This document shows, piece by piece, positions 18,339-29,283 of a stretch of 64,000 nt of DNA (positions are counted from its first letter, which is position 1; every line of letters starts with the position of its first letter). The notes under the pieces are model-generated. The model did not search any database, was not told the origin of the DNA, and was given only the letters and a program-made list of their open reading frames with translations. Origin of the DNA: Gammaproteobacteria bacterium (GTDB lineage: Bacteria; Pseudomonadota; Gammaproteobacteria; Pseudomonadales; Ketobacteraceae). Both the position numbers and the translations under genes were made by a program. The DNA lies in contig JABLXQ010000038.1 in assembly GCA_013178375.1 (NCBI GenBank), forward strand, positions 102,248-166,247. Direction: 5' to 3'.

Positions 18339-20993
18339 ATGTCAGAACTAGCCAAAGAAATCCTACCGGTCAACATCGAAGACGAACTCAAGCAATCCTA
18401 TCTCGACTACGCCATGAGCGTGATCGTGGGCCGTGCGCTGCCGGATGTCCGCGACGGCCTCAAGCCTGTGCACCGGCGCGTGCTGTTCGCCATGCACGAG
18501 CTGCGCAACGACTGGAACAAGGCTTACAAGAAATCGGCCCGCGTGGTCGGTGACGTGATCGGTAAATATCACCCGCACGGTGATACCGCTGTTTATGACA
18601 CCATCGTCCGCATGGCGCAGCCGTTCTCGCTGCGTTATATGCTGGTGGATGGTCAGGGTAACTTCGGCTCCATCGACGGCGACAACGCAGCGGCGATGCG
18701 TTACACCGAAGTGCGCATGGCCCGGATCGCCCACGAACTGCTGGCGGATCTGGACAAGGAAACCGTCGACTTCGTGCCCAACTATGACGGCTCCGAGCAG
18801 ATGCCGTCAGTGATGCCGGCGCGCATTCCCAATCTGCTGATCAATGGCTCCTCCGGTATCGCCGTGGGCATGGCCACCAACATTCCGCCCCACAACCTGG
18901 GCGAAGTGGTGGACGGCTGCCTGGCCTGCATCGACAACCCCGATATCGACATCGACGGCCTGATGGAATTCATCAAGGGCCCCGACCTGCCCACCTACGG
19001 CATCATCAACGGCCGCACGGGCATCATCGAAGCCTACCGCACTGGCCGTGGCCGCATGTACATGCGCGCCCGCGCCCACATCGAATCCGACAAGGGCGGC
19101 AAGGAATCCATCGTCGTCACCGAGATTCCCTATCAGGTGAACAAGGTGCGCCTGATCGAGAAAATCGTCGAACTGGTCCGGGAAAAGAAAATCGAAGGCA
19201 TCACCGACATCCGCGACGAATCCGACAGCAACATCCGCATGGTGATCGAGGTTCGCAAGGGCGATAACGCCGAGGTGCTGCTGAACAACCTGTACTCGCA
19301 GACCCAGATGGAAAGCGTATTCGGCATCAACATGGTGGCGCTGGAGAACGGCCAGCCACGCCTGATGAACCTGAAGGGCATCATCGAGGCGTTCATCCGT
19401 CACCGCCGTGAAGTGGTGACCCGCCGCACCGTGTATGACCTGCGCAAGGCCCGCGAGCGCGGCCATGTACTGGAAGGTCTGGCGGTGGCGCTGGCCAACA
19501 TCGATCCGGTGATCGAACTGATCAAGAGCTCCCCCAGCCGCGCCGAGGCGGAAGAACGCCTGATTGCGAAAGGCTGGCAGCCGGGCAACGTGCTGGCCAT
19601 GCTGGAGCGCGCCGGCAGTATGGATGCCTGCCGTCCGGAAGGGCTTGACCCCCGTTTCGGCCTGAAAGATGGTCTGTACTTCCTGTCCGACGCGCAGGCG
19701 AAGGAAATTCTCGACATGCGTCTGCACCGCCTGACCGGGCTGGAGCACGACAAGCTGATCGCCGAATACCAGGAAAAACTCGACCTGATCCGCGAACTGC
19801 TGGCGATCCTGGGCGATTCCAAGCTGCTGATGCAGGTGATCCGTGACGAGCTCGTTGCCATCCGCGAGCAGTACGCCGACGAACGTCGCAGCGAAATCGT
19901 CGTTTCACGCATGGACCTGACCAACGAAGACCTGATCCCTGAAGAAAACGTGGTGGTGACCCTGTCCCACGGCGGTTACGCCAAGACCCAGCCCATCGAC
20001 ACCTACCAGGCCCAGCGCCGGGGTGGCAAGGGCAAGGCGGCCGCTGCGATCAAGGACGAGGACTACATCGAGCACCTGATGGTGGCCAGCACCCACGACA
20101 CCATTCTCTGCTTCACCAGCCAGGGCAAGGTTTACTGGCTCAAGGTTTACCAGATTCCGATCGCCAGCCGCGCCTCCCGTGGCCGTCCGATCGTCAACCT
20201 GCTGCCGCTGTCCGCCGACGAGAAGATCACCGCCATTCTGCCGCTGCGGGAATATGAATCCGGCAAGTTCGTGTTCATGGCCACCAGTAACGGCACCGTG
20301 AAAAAAGTCGAACTGGAAGCGTTTTCCCGTCCGCGCACCAGCGGCCTCATCGCCATCGAGCTGGACGAAAACAACCGTCTGGTGGGTGTCGCCATCACCG
20401 ACGGCAGCCAGGACATCATGCTGTTCACCTCGGAAGGCAAGGCCATCCGCTTCCAGGAGCAGGATGTGCGCGGCATGGGCCGGACCGCCCGTGGCGTGCG
20501 CGGCGTGAACCTGCCGGACAATGTACATCTTGTGTCCCTGATCGTGCCGCAGGCAGGCCATCAGGTACTGACCGCCAGCGAGAACGGCTACGGCAAGCGC
20601 ACCGCGGTGGAGGAATTCCCCACCAAGGGCCGTGCCGGCAAAGGCATGATCGCCATGGCCATCAGCGAGCGCAACGGCAATATGCTGGGCGCTGTCCAGG
20701 TGAAGAACGGCGAGGAAATCATGCTGATTTCCGACCAGGGCACTCTGGTGCGCACCCGGGTGGACGAAGTGTCGGTGCAGGGCCGCAACACCCAGGGCGT
20801 GATGCTGATCCGTCTGTCCGCCGGGGAAAAATTGGTGGGTCTGGAACGGATTGCCGAACTTGAAGGCGCGGCGGATTCAGATGAAGATTTTGAGGGTGAC
20901 ATCGACGCTGCCAGCCCTACACTGGACGCCGGTGGTGCAACCGACAGCACCGATCCATCAACCGATGATCCTCATGACGAACAGGAAACCTGA
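18339..20993 (+). CDS. gyrA: DNA gyrase subunit A
   Basis: 884-aa type II topoisomerase subunit. The active-site tyrosine is Tyr122 ([10 protein letters not shown]). In the quinolone-resistance region the residues equivalent to E. coli Ser83 and Asp87 are Thr83 (ACC at 18585) and Asp87 ([11 protein letters not shown]), as in P. aeruginosa. The GyrA box QRRGGKG that wraps DNA is present, followed by the six-bladed C-terminal domain and an acidic tail ([11 protein letters not shown]). It is the first gene of a run in which serC, pheA, hisC and tyrA/aroA follow at gaps of a few bp. Confidence 0.98.
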   Translation: MSELAKEILPVNIEDELKQSYLDYAMSVIVGRALPDVRDGLKPVHRRVLFAMHELRNDWNKAYKKSARVVGDVIGKYHPHGDTAVYDTIVRMAQPFSLRYMLVDGQGNFGSIDGDNAAAMRYTEVRMARIAHELLADLDKETVDFVPNYDGSEQMPSVMPARIPNLLINGSSGIAVGMATNIPPHNLGEVVDGCLACIDNPDIDIDGLMEFIKGPDLPTYGIINGRTGIIEAYRTGRGRMYMRARAHIESDKGGKESIVVTEIPYQVNKVRLIEKIVELVREKKIEGITDIRDESDSNIRMVIEVRKGDNAEVLLNNLYSQTQMESVFGINMVALENGQPRLMNLKGIIEAFIRHRREVVTRRTVYDLRKARERGHVLEGLAVALANIDPVIELIKSSPSRAEAEERLIAKGWQPGNVLAMLERAGSMDACRPEGLDPRFGLKDGLYFLSDAQAKEILDMRLHRLTGLEHDKLIAEYQEKLDLIRELLAILGDSKLLMQVIRDELVAIREQYADERRSEIVVSRMDLTNEDLIPEENVVVTLSHGGYAKTQPIDTYQAQRRGGKGKAAAAIKDEDYIEHLMVASTHDTILCFTSQGKVYWLKVYQIPIASRASRGRPIVNLLPLSADEKITAILPLREYESGKFVFMATSNGTVKKVELEAFSRPRTSGLIAIELDENNRLVGVAITDGSQDIMLFTSEGKAIRFQEQDVRGMGRTARGVRGVNLPDNVHLVSLIVPQAGHQVLTASENGYGKRTAVEEFPTKGRAGKGMIAMAISERNGNMLGAVQVKNGEEIMLISDQGTLVRTRVDEVSVQGRNTQGVMLIRLSAGEKLVGLERIAELEGAADSDEDFEGDIDAASPTLDAGGATDSTDPSTDDPHDEQET

Positions 20994-20998
20994 AAACC

Positions 20999-22078
20999 AT
21001 GACGCGTGCGTATAACTTTTGTGCGGGTCCGGCGGCGCTGCCGGAGGCCGTCCTGAAGAAGGCCCAGGCAGAAATGCTCGACTACCAGGGCCGTGGCCTG
21101 TCCGTGATGGAAATGAGCCATCGCTCGGACTATTACATCGCCATCGCGCAAAAAGCCGAGCGCGACCTGCGCGATCTGATGGGCATTCCCGACCATTACA
21201 AGGTGCTGTTCCTGCAGGGCGGTGCCAGCCTCCAGTTCGCCCAGATCCCGCTCAATCTGCTGGGCGACAAAAGCTCCGCCGATTACGTCAATACCGGCGA
21301 GTGGTCGAAGAAGGCGATCAAGGAAGCGAAGCGTTACTGCAGCGTGAATGTCGTGGCGTCAGACGAGGCCAACCACTTCACGCAAGTGCCGGCCTTCAAC
21401 ACCTGGAAGCTGGACCCGAACGCGGCCTACCTGCACTACACGCCCAACGAAACCATCCATGGCGTGGAATACGATTTCATTCCCGACGTGAAGGTGCCGC
21501 TGGTGGCCGACCTGTCGTCCAGCATCTTGTCAGAGCCGCTGGACGTGAACCGTTTCGGCCTGATTTACGCCGGCGCCCAGAAAAATATCGGCCCGGCTGG
21601 TATCACCGTGGTGATCGTGCGCGAGGATCTGCTGGGCAAGGCCCTGCCGATCACGCCCACGATGCTGGATTACAAAACCCACGCCGACAGCGATTCCATG
21701 TACAACACACCGCCCACTTACGCCTGGTACTTGGCGGGGCTGGTGTTCGAGTGGCTGAAGGATCTGGGCGGGGTCGAGGCCATGGGCAAGCTGAACCAGG
21801 CCAAGGCGCAGAAGCTGTACGGCTACATCGATAACAGCGGTTTCTACAAGAATCCGGTGGCGGTGCCGAACCGTTCGCGCATGAACGTGCCGTTCACCCT
21901 GCTCGATGAAGCGCTGGACAAACCCTTCCTGAAAGAAGCGGAAGAACGTCGCCTGCTGAATCTGAAGGGCCACCGGTCCGTGGGCGGCATGCGCGCCAGT
22001 ATCTACAATCCAGTGCCGATGGAAGCCGTCGATGCGCTGATCGATTTCATGCAGGATTTTGCCAAGCGGCGGGGATGA
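20999..22078 (+). CDS. serC: phosphoserine aminotransferase
   Basis: 359-aa fold-type I PLP transaminase of serine (and pyridoxal) biosynthesis. The PLP lysine is Lys195 in [10 protein letters not shown]. Family motifs include [14 protein letters not shown], the substrate and cofactor segment [10 protein letters not shown], and [17 protein letters not shown] near the end. It starts 5 bp after gyrA. The distal pair with pheA is conserved in Pseudomonas. Confidence 0.97.
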   Translation: MTRAYNFCAGPAALPEAVLKKAQAEMLDYQGRGLSVMEMSHRSDYYIAIAQKAERDLRDLMGIPDHYKVLFLQGGASLQFAQIPLNLLGDKSSADYVNTGEWSKKAIKEAKRYCSVNVVASDEANHFTQVPAFNTWKLDPNAAYLHYTPNETIHGVEYDFIPDVKVPLVADLSSSILSEPLDVNRFGLIYAGAQKNIGPAGITVVIVREDLLGKALPITPTMLDYKTHADSDSMYNTPPTYAWYLAGLVFEWLKDLGGVEAMGKLNQAKAQKLYGYIDNSGFYKNPVAVPNRSRMNVPFTLLDEALDKPFLKEAEERRLLNLKGHRSVGGMRASIYNPVPMEAVDALIDFMQDFAKRRG

Positions 22079-22087
22079 CAGGGAACG

Positions 22088-23185
22088 ATGTCCGAGCAGA
22101 AACCCACACTGGAATCCCTGCGTGACCAGATCGATCAGCTGGATCAGCAGATCCAGCAGCTGATCAACCAGCGCGCCCGCTTCGCCCAGCAGGTTGCTGA
22201 CGTCAAGCAGGCGGAAAAGCCTGGCGAGAAGGTGGTGTTCTACCGGCCCGAGCGCGAAGCCCAGGTGCTACGCCGGGTGATGGATCGCAACGAAGGCCCG
22301 CTGCACGATGAGGCCATGGCGCGGCTGTTCCGCGAAATCATGTCCGCCTGTCTGGCGCTGGAAGAGCCCATGCAGATCGCCTACCTGGGGCCGGAAGGCA
22401 CTTTCACCCAGGCGGCGGCGCAGAAGCATTTTGGCCATGCCGTGCTGACCCGGCCCATGGCCACCATCGACGAAGTGTTCCGCGAAGTGGAATCCGGCAA
22501 CGCCCATTACGGCGTGGTGCCGGTGGAAAATTCCACCGAGGGCATGGTGAACACCACGCTGGATTCCTTCGTGCATTCACGGCTCACCATCAGCGGTGAA
22601 GTGGAGCTGCGCATCCATCACCACCTGTTGGTGGGCAAGGCGACCAAGCCCGAGGCCATCACCCGCATCTATTCGCACCAGCAGTCTCTGGCGCAGTGCC
22701 GCCAGTGGCTGGATGCCCACTATCCGAAAGCCGAGCGTGTCGCCGTGAGCAGCAATGCCGATGCCGCCAAACGCCTGCAGCACGAGTGGCACGCCGCCGC
22801 CATTGCCGGAGAGACTGCCGCTGATATTTATGGCCTGGACAAGCTGGCCACCAATATTGAAGACAATCCCTACAACACCACCCGTTTTCTGATCGTGGGC
22901 AACGACACGGTGCCGGCTTCCGGCGAGGACAAAACCTCCATCATCGTGTCCATGCGTAACAGGCCGGGAGCTCTGTATGAGCTGCTGGCGCCGTTCTACC
23001 AGTCCGGCATCAGCCTCACCCGCATCGAAACCCGTCCCGCGCGGGAAGGTACCTGGGCCTACATGTTCTTCATCGATTTTGAAGGTCATGAATCCGATGC
23101 CGCCGTGACGGCGGTAATGCAGCAGGTGGAAGACAAGGCCGTGTATGTGAAGCGGCTGGGCTCCTACCCCAAAGCGGTGCTCTGA
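22088..23185 (+). CDS. pheA: bifunctional chorismate mutase / prephenate dehydratase (P-protein)
   Basis: 365 aa. The AroQ chorismate mutase domain is at 1-90 (LRDQIDQLDQQIQQLINQRA). Prephenate dehydratase spans about 95-275 (AYLGPEGTFTQAAAQKHFG, with the catalytic Thr in the NTTRFLIVG-type motif NTTRFL). The ACT domain (about 285-360, ISMRNRPGALYELLAPF equivalent) binds phenylalanine for feedback; its ESRP motif reads ETRP. It starts 9 bp after serC. Confidence 0.96.
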   Translation: MSEQKPTLESLRDQIDQLDQQIQQLINQRARFAQQVADVKQAEKPGEKVVFYRPEREAQVLRRVMDRNEGPLHDEAMARLFREIMSACLALEEPMQIAYLGPEGTFTQAAAQKHFGHAVLTRPMATIDEVFREVESGNAHYGVVPVENSTEGMVNTTLDSFVHSRLTISGEVELRIHHHLLVGKATKPEAITRIYSHQQSLAQCRQWLDAHYPKAERVAVSSNADAAKRLQHEWHAAAIAGETAADIYGLDKLATNIEDNPYNTTRFLIVGNDTVPASGEDKTSIIVSMRNRPGALYELLAPFYQSGISLTRIETRPAREGTWAYMFFIDFEGHESDAAVTAVMQQVEDKAVYVKRLGSYPKAVL

Positions 23186-23186
23186 C

Positions 23187-24287
23187 ATGACATGTGATTA
23201 CATTGCGCTGGCAGCGCAGGGCGTGCAGGGGCTGACCCCGTACGTGCCCGGCAAACCCGTGGAAGAACTGGAGCGGGAGCTGGGCATCAGCAACATCATC
23301 AAGCTGGCCAGCAATGAAAATCCCCTGGGCCCCAGCCCGAAAGTGCTGGCGGCGCTGGAGCAGGTGAAGGCCGAACTGAGCCGCTACCCGGACGGCAACG
23401 GTTTCAAGCTGAAGCAGGCGTTGTCGCAGCATCTGGGCGTCGCAATGGATACCATCACCCTGGGCAACGGCTCCAACGACGTGCTGGAAATCATCGCCCG
23501 TGCCTATCTGGCCCCGGGTGACGAAGCCATTTATTCCCAGTACGCCTTTGCCGTGTACCCGATTTCGATTCAGGCCGTGAATGCCACTGCCGTGGTCACG
23601 CCGGCGATCAATTACGGCCATGACCTGAAGGCGATGGCGGCGGCGATCACCGCGAAAACCAAGCTCATCTTCATCGCCAATCCCAACAATCCAACCGGCA
23701 CCTGGTTCGGTAAAGCCGAGTGGGAAGCCTTCATGGCGCAGGTGCCGGAAACCGTGCTGGTGGTGCTGGACGAAGCCTATATCGAATATGTGGAAGACGC
23801 CGGCGCGCTGGACGGCCTGCAGTATGTGAACCGCTATCCGAACCTGATCGTCAGCCGCACTTTTTCCAAGGCGTATGGTCTGGCCGGATTGCGTGTGGGT
23901 TACTGCATCTCCCATCCCCAGGTTGCCAACGTGCTGAACCGCGTGCGCCAGCCGTTCAACGTGGATTCCTTCGCCCTGGCCGCCGCCACTGCGGTGCTGG
24001 ACGATGCCGACTATCTGCAGCGCAGCCGTCAGATCAACAGCGACGGGATGCGTCAGCTGGTCGAGGGTTTTAAAAAGCTGGGGCTCGACTACATCCCGTC
24101 CGCCGGCAATTTCATCGTCGTGCATGTGGGCCGCGACGCCGGCCCCGTGTACCAGTCTTTGTTAAAGGAGGGCGTCATCGTGCGCCCCGTGGCCAATTAC
24201 GGCATGCCCCATTCCCTGCGTATCAGCATCGGTCTGCCGCAGGAAAACCAGCGTTTCCTGGGCGCGCTGCAGCGGGTTCTGCAGTGA
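23187..24287 (+). CDS. hisC: histidinol-phosphate aminotransferase (HisC2 type)
   Basis: 366-aa PLP transaminase. The Schiff-base lysine is Lys228 in SRTFSKAYGLAGLRVGY. IIKLASNENPLGPSPK is the substrate-phosphate pocket. Its place between pheA and tyrA/aroA suggests it also serves aromatic aminotransfer, as proposed for HisC2 of pseudomonads. It starts 1 bp after pheA and its end overlaps tyrA/aroA by 4 bp (GTGA). Confidence 0.93.
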   Translation: MTCDYIALAAQGVQGLTPYVPGKPVEELERELGISNIIKLASNENPLGPSPKVLAALEQVKAELSRYPDGNGFKLKQALSQHLGVAMDTITLGNGSNDVLEIIARAYLAPGDEAIYSQYAFAVYPISIQAVNATAVVTPAINYGHDLKAMAAAITAKTKLIFIANPNNPTGTWFGKAEWEAFMAQVPETVLVVLDEAYIEYVEDAGALDGLQYVNRYPNLIVSRTFSKAYGLAGLRVGYCISHPQVANVLNRVRQPFNVDSFALAAATAVLDDADYLQRSRQINSDGMRQLVEGFKKLGLDYIPSAGNFIVVHVGRDAGPVYQSLLKEGVIVRPVANYGMPHSLRISIGLPQENQRFLGALQRVLQ

Positions 24288-26527
24288 CGACTTCATCGCT
24301 TGGCCTGCCGCTGGGCACCGTCACCATTGTCGGCCTCGGCCTGATCGGTGGATCGTTCGCGCTGGGGCTGAAGGCCAATCGCCTGTGCCGGGAAGTGGTG
24401 GGCGTGAGTCGCAGCGAAGCAACCCTGGCCAAGGGGCTGGAACTGGGCGTGATCGATCGCGCCGAACCGGATGTGGAAAAGGCTGTGCGCGGCGCCGATC
24501 TGGTGATGCTGGCAGCGCCCATTGGTACCACCGAAGCCTTGTTGCGGAAAATGGCGCCGGCGCTGGATGGCACCACCATCGTCACCGATGCCGGCAGTGT
24601 AAAAGGCAATGTGGCAGCGGCTGCGAAGGCCGTCTTTGGTAGCGTCCCGCCCTGGTTCGTCCCGGGCCATCCCATCGCCGGCTCCGAACGCAGCGGGGTA
24701 GAGGCGGCCAAGGTCGATCTCTACCGCAATCATAAAGTCATCCTCACCCCGGACAATGCCACCGATCCCCAGGCCCTGCGCCTGGTGCAGCGCCTGTGGC
24801 AGGCCATGGGTGCCGAGGTGTTGCTGATGGACGTGCCGCAGCACGATGCTGTCCTGGCCCGCACCAGCCACCTGCCGCATCTGCTGGCATTCTCACTGGT
24901 GGATACGCTGGCGAAAGACAATGAAAATCAGGATATCTTCCGCTATGCTGCCGGCGGTTTTCGCGACTTCACCCGCATTGCCTCCAGCGATCCCACCATG
25001 TGGCATGACATCTTCATCGCCAACCGGGATTCCATGCTGGACGTGATCGACCAGTTCAGTGCCGGGCTGGACCAGTTCCGCCGGGCGGTGGAGCAGCAGG
25101 ATTCGCAGGCCCTGCTGGGCATCATGACCCGTGCCAAGGCGGCGCGGGACCATTTCACCAAAATGTTAGCCAAACGTGCGTACACCAAGACTATGACCGA
25201 GAAGAACATCGTATTCACGGCCCACCCCGGCGGTGAAGTGAAGGGCAGCATCCGCGTCCCCGGCGACAAGTCCATTTCCCACCGCTCCATCATGCTGGGC
25301 TCGCTGGCGGAAGGCGTTACCGAGGTGACCGGCTTCCTCGAAGGCGAGGACAGCCTGGCCACGCTGCAAACCTTTCGCGATCTGGGTGTCACCATCGAAG
25401 GCCCCAACCATGGCCAGGTGAAAATTTTCGGCGTCGGCATGCACGGTCTGCTGCCACCCCACGGCAACCTTTATCTGGGCAACAGCGGCACCTCCATGCG
25501 ACTGCTGTCCGGCCTGCTGTCCGCGCAGGCGTTTGATACCGTGCTGACCGGCGATGAATCCCTGTCCAAACGTCCCATGGGTCGCGTGGCCAAGCCGCTG
25601 CGGGAAATGGGCGCCGTGGTGGAAACGGAAGACAAGGGCACGCCGCCAGTGCGTATCAAGGGTGGCCAGCTACTCAAAGGCATTCATTACGATATGCCCA
25701 TGGCCAGCGCCCAGGTGAAATCCTGTGTCCTGCTCGCAGGCCTGTACGCGCAGGGTGAGACCAGCGTGACCGAGCCGGCTCCCACCCGCGACCACACCGA
25801 GCGCATGCTGCGGGGCTTCGGTTACCCGGTGAAAGTGGAAGGCAATAAAATCACCCTGCAGGGCGGAGGCAAACTGACGGCCACCAAAATCGACGTGCCG
25901 GCCGATATTTCCTCGTCTGCTTTCTTTATGGTGGCTGCGAGCATCACACCCGGCGCCGACCTGATTTTGGAACACGTGGGCATCAATCCCACCCGGATCG
26001 GCGTCATCAACATCCTGCGCGCCATGGGCGGCAGACTCGATGTGCTGAATGAGCGGGAAGTAGGCGGCGAGCCGGTGGCCGATATCCGCATCCGCTACGC
26101 ACCATTGCAGGGCATCGAGATCCCCGAAGACCAGGTTCCCCTGGCCATCGACGAATTCCCGGCCCTGTTCATTGCCGCCGCCTGTGCCCAAGGCACCACC
26201 ATACTGCGGGGCGCCGAAGAGCTGCGGGTCAAGGAAAGCGACCGTATCCAGGTGATGGCGGACGGCCTCAAGACTCTGGGGGTGAAAGCGGACCCCACGC
26301 CGGATGGCATCATTATTGAAGGTGGACCCATGGGCAGCGGCACCATCGAAAGCCACGGCGACCACCGTATCGCCATGTCCTTCGCAGTGGCGGCGCTGCG
26401 TTCCCAGGGGGACATCCAGATCCGAAATTGTGCCAATGTGGCTACATCCTTCCCCAACTTCGTTGAACTGTCACGGAAGGTGGGTATGAAGCTGGATGTC
26501 GCCGAGGCAGGAGAGCAGCATGGCTAA
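24284..26527 (+). CDS. aroA: fused prephenate dehydrogenase / 3-phosphoshikimate 1-carboxyvinyltransferase (TyrA-AroA)
   Basis: 747-aa fusion. Residues 1 to about 300 are TyrA (NAD(P) fold VTIVGLGLIGGSFALGLK, and the HPIAGSERSGVEAA catalytic loop). From about 310 on it is EPSP synthase (GDKSISHRSIMLGSLAEG; LGNSGTSMRLLSGLL; KRPMGRVAKPLREMG). The EPSPS half has all four motifs used to define glyphosate-insensitive class II enzymes: GDKS, SAQVK, RDHTE and NPTR. It starts with a GTG overlapping hisC, and it links tyrosine synthesis to the last-but-one step of chorismate synthesis. Confidence 0.95.
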   Translation: MTTSSLGLPLGTVTIVGLGLIGGSFALGLKANRLCREVVGVSRSEATLAKGLELGVIDRAEPDVEKAVRGADLVMLAAPIGTTEALLRKMAPALDGTTIVTDAGSVKGNVAAAAKAVFGSVPPWFVPGHPIAGSERSGVEAAKVDLYRNHKVILTPDNATDPQALRLVQRLWQAMGAEVLLMDVPQHDAVLARTSHLPHLLAFSLVDTLAKDNENQDIFRYAAGGFRDFTRIASSDPTMWHDIFIANRDSMLDVIDQFSAGLDQFRRAVEQQDSQALLGIMTRAKAARDHFTKMLAKRAYTKTMTEKNIVFTAHPGGEVKGSIRVPGDKSISHRSIMLGSLAEGVTEVTGFLEGEDSLATLQTFRDLGVTIEGPNHGQVKIFGVGMHGLLPPHGNLYLGNSGTSMRLLSGLLSAQAFDTVLTGDESLSKRPMGRVAKPLREMGAVVETEDKGTPPVRIKGGQLLKGIHYDMPMASAQVKSCVLLAGLYAQGETSVTEPAPTRDHTERMLRGFGYPVKVEGNKITLQGGGKLTATKIDVPADISSSAFFMVAASITPGADLILEHVGINPTRIGVINILRAMGGRLDVLNEREVGGEPVADIRIRYAPLQGIEIPEDQVPLAIDEFPALFIAAACAQGTTILRGAEELRVKESDRIQVMADGLKTLGVKADPTPDGIIIEGGPMGSGTIESHGDHRIAMSFAVAALRSQGDIQIRNCANVATSFPNFVELSRKVGMKLDVAEAGEQHG

Positions 26528-27218
26528 AGGTCCGTTCAAGATACCGGTCATCACCATCGATGGCCCCGGCGGTTCCGGCAAGGGCACCATTGCCCAGCGG
26601 GTTGCCCAGGCGTTGAAGTGGCATCTATTGGACAGCGGCGCCCTCTACCGTCTGGTGGGACTGGCGGCCTCGCATCACGGCGTGGCCCTCGACAACGAAG
26701 CCAGCCTGAAAATCCTGGCGGAAAACATGGACGTACAGTTCGTGGTGGATGAACCCGACCAGCCGATCCGCATCGTGCTGGAAGGTGAAAACGTGACCCG
26801 CGAGATCCGTTCCGAGGAAGCCGGTCGCATGGCGTCGAAAGTGGCGGCGCTGCCGGGCGTGCGTGAGGGCTTGCTGCAGCGCCAGGTTGATTTTCGCGAA
26901 TCTCCCGGCCTGGTGGCCGACGGCCGCGACATGGGCACCGTCGTATTCCCCGATGCCGACCTGAAGATCTACCTGACCGCCAGCGTGGACGAGCGCGCCG
27001 GCCGCCGCTTCAAGCAGTTGCGCGAGAAGGGCATGAGTGCTAACTTAGCCGACCTTCAGGCAGCGATTCAGGCCCGCGATGAGCAGGACATGAACCGCGC
27101 GGTGGCACCCTTGGTGCCGGCCGATGACGCCGTGATAATTGACAGTACTGACATGACAATAGAAGAGGTTTTTACCGAACTGATGCATCATGCCAGACAG
27201 AAAGGTCTGATCCACTGA
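26520..27218 (+). CDS. cmk: cytidylate kinase
   Basis: 232-aa P-loop kinase converting CMP and dCMP to diphosphates. The P-loop is GPGGSGKGT. The start at 26520 (with AGGAGA upstream) overlaps the aroA stop by 8 bp; longer reading is possible but unlikely. VADGRDMGTVVFPDADLKIYLTAS is the nucleotide-binding domain signature. It is followed by rpsA, as in E. coli and Pseudomonas. Confidence 0.96.
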   Translation: MAKGPFKIPVITIDGPGGSGKGTIAQRVAQALKWHLLDSGALYRLVGLAASHHGVALDNEASLKILAENMDVQFVVDEPDQPIRIVLEGENVTREIRSEEAGRMASKVAALPGVREGLLQRQVDFRESPGLVADGRDMGTVVFPDADLKIYLTASVDERAGRRFKQLREKGMSANLADLQAAIQARDEQDMNRAVAPLVPADDAVIIDSTDMTIEEVFTELMHHARQKGLIH

Positions 27219-27227
27219 TCAGGCCAG

Positions 27228-27245
27228 CCTGCCGGAAACGGCAGG
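27228..27245 (+). promoter_or_regulatory. GNRA-capped hairpin after cmk
   Basis: CCTGCCG (27228-27234) pairs with CGGCAGG (27239-27245) around a GAAA tetraloop, 7 bp perfect. It lies 10 nt after the cmk stop, with no T-run, so it may protect or pace the cmk mRNA end. Confidence 0.5.
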
Positions 27246-27282
27246 TTATAAGGGAAGGCAGTGTCCTCCCGCAGAATAAACT

Positions 27283-27324
27283 GCAGATGGGGATCACCTG
27301 AACGGTGGTTCCCATCTGCTTTTT
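27283..27324 (+). terminator. strong intrinsic terminator/attenuator between cmk and rpsA
   Basis: A 16-bp stem (27283-27298 with 27304-27319, two G-U pairs, 5-nt loop TGAAC) is followed by TTTTT (27320-27324). It separates the aromatic/cmk transcript from rpsA and implies an rpsA promoter between it and 27446. Confidence 0.85.
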
Positions 27325-27445
27325 GGCGTTTTCCGGCCTCGTATTTGCCAGCTGAGACGGAAAACAGAAACAAACAACCCGTGCGGCGCTGGTAGCGTGC
27401 GGAGTGAATGCCGGTTTATTACGGCGCCAACAACAGGTCGAAAAC

Positions 27446-29119
27446 ATGAGCGAAAGTTTTGCCCAACTTTTTGAAGAAAGTCTGAAAGAACTGGACATGA
27501 CCCCAGGGTCCATCGTCAAAGGCACCATCATTTCCATCGACGACGACTGGGTTACTGTGTACGCGGGTCTGAAATCCGAAGGCGTGATTGCCCGTGAACA
27601 GTTCTTGTCCGAGCGCGGTGTACTGGAGATCCAGGTTGGCGACGAAGTTGACGTTGCGCTGGAATCTCTCGAAGACGGTTTCGGTGAAACCCGTCTGTCC
27701 CGCGAAAAAGCCAAGCGCGCCGAATCCTGGAAGCGTCTGGAGAAGGCTTTCGAAGCGTCTGAAGTTGTTAAAGGCATCATCAACGGTAAAGTCAAAGGCG
27801 GCTTCACTGTTGATATCGAATCCGTCCGCGCGTTCCTGCCGGGTTCCCTGGTAGACGTCCGTCCTGTGCGTGACACCGGTCACCTGGAAGGCAAGGAACT
27901 GGAATTCAAAGTTATCAAGCTCGACGCCAAGCGCAACAACGTGGTTGTGTCCCGTCGTGCGGTTCTCGAAGCAGAAAACAGTGCCGAGCGCGAAGCGCTG
28001 CTGGAAAAGCTGCAAGAGGGAATGGAAGTCAAAGGTATCGTCAAGAACCTCACCGACTACGGCGCGTTCGTGGATCTGGGTGGTATCGACGGTCTGCTGC
28101 ACATCACCGACATGGCCTGGAAGCGCATCAAGCATCCGAGCGAAATCGTCGATGTGGGCGACGAGATCCTGGTAAAAGTCCTGAAGTTCGACCGCGAGCG
28201 CAACCGCGTATCGCTGGGTCTGAAGCAACTGGGCTCCGATCCCTGGGTTGAAATCACCAACCGTTATCCCGAAGGCAGCCGCGTGAAAGCGCGCGTTACC
28301 AACCTGACTGACTACGGCTGCTTTGCCGAACTGCAGGAAGGCGTGGAAGGTCTGGTTCACGTATCCGAAATGGATTGGACCAACAAGAACGTGCATCCGT
28401 CCAAAGTCGTTTCCATCGGTGACGAAGTGGATGTGATCGTTCTGGACATCGACGAAGAGCGTCGTCGTATCTCCCTGGGTATCAAGCAGTGCAAACCCAA
28501 CCCGTGGGAAGAGTTCGCCACCCGGTTCAACAAGAACGACAAGATCTCCGGCAAAATCAAGTCCATCACTGATTTCGGTATCTTCATCGGTCTGGACGGC
28601 GGCATCGACGGTCTGGTTCACCTGTCCGACATCAGCTGGGATCTGCCGGGCGAAGAAGCCGTTCGCAACTACAAGAAAGGTGACGAGATCGATACCGTTA
28701 TCCTGTCTGTGGACCCCGAGCGCGAGCGCATCTCGCTGGGCGTGAAGCAGCTGGAGCAGGATCCGTTCGCACAGTACGTACAGGAAAACGACAAGGGCAC
28801 CGTGGTGAAAGGCAAGGTCAAATCTGTTGACGCCAAGGCTGCCATTGTTGAACTGACTGACGGCGTGGAAGCCACACTGAAAGCCTCTGAAATCAGCCGT
28901 GACCGCGTGGAAGATGCGCGCGTTCACCTGAAGGAAGGCGATGAAGTGGAAGCCCGCATCATCAGCGTCGATCGCAAGAACCGCACTATCAACCTGTCGG
29001 TGAAGTCGAAGGACGTTGCAGAAGAGAAGGAAGCCATGAAGTCGGTCAACCAGGCGTCGGAATCGGCTCCTAAGACCATCGGCGACCTGATCAAGCAGCA
29101 GCTGAACGCCGATAAGTAA
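27446..29119 (+). CDS. rpsA: 30S ribosomal protein S1
   Basis: 557 aa, the same length as E. coli S1. The start ATG at 27446 ([13 protein letters not shown]) was chosen over earlier in-frame codons. Six S1 OB-fold RNA-binding repeats run from about residue 20 to 530, for example [21 protein letters not shown] and [19 protein letters not shown]. There is little Shine-Dalgarno ahead of the ATG, as is usual for rpsA, whose translation S1 controls itself. It brings mRNA to the ribosome. The ihfB gene that usually follows is absent. Confidence 0.97.
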   Translation: MSESFAQLFEESLKELDMTPGSIVKGTIISIDDDWVTVYAGLKSEGVIAREQFLSERGVLEIQVGDEVDVALESLEDGFGETRLSREKAKRAESWKRLEKAFEASEVVKGIINGKVKGGFTVDIESVRAFLPGSLVDVRPVRDTGHLEGKELEFKVIKLDAKRNNVVVSRRAVLEAENSAEREALLEKLQEGMEVKGIVKNLTDYGAFVDLGGIDGLLHITDMAWKRIKHPSEIVDVGDEILVKVLKFDRERNRVSLGLKQLGSDPWVEITNRYPEGSRVKARVTNLTDYGCFAELQEGVEGLVHVSEMDWTNKNVHPSKVVSIGDEVDVIVLDIDEERRRISLGIKQCKPNPWEEFATRFNKNDKISGKIKSITDFGIFIGLDGGIDGLVHLSDISWDLPGEEAVRNYKKGDEIDTVILSVDPERERISLGVKQLEQDPFAQYVQENDKGTVVKGKVKSVDAKAAIVELTDGVEATLKASEISRDRVEDARVHLKEGDEVEARIISVDRKNRTINLSVKSKDVAEEKEAMKSVNQASESAPKTIGDLIKQQLNADK

Positions 29120-29143
29120 TCCGTTTTTCGGGTTCTTCCGGTG

Positions 29144-29178
29144 AAAAAAGGGAACGGTGTCATGCCGTTCCCTTTTTT
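29144..29178 (+). terminator. rpsA terminator
   Basis: A perfect 14-bp inverted repeat, AAAAAAGGGAACGG (29144-29157) with CCGTTCCCTTTTTT (29165-29178) and a 7-nt loop, right after the rpsA stop. Confidence 0.93.
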
Positions 29179-29283
29179 ATTGTCCGTTATCCGGTTGCCT
29201 GTGGTTCGCGCGTCCGGCTATGCTGAATGTTTTATATACATCGCGTTTACAAAATTACAGACACGGTCGGGGGAGTTGGATTC

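Noticed and set aside
23070..24125. Large minus-strand frames opposite hisC, gyrA and rpsA
   Set aside because: His/Gln/Ala-rich antisense frames typical of codon bias in GC-rich genes; no motifs.
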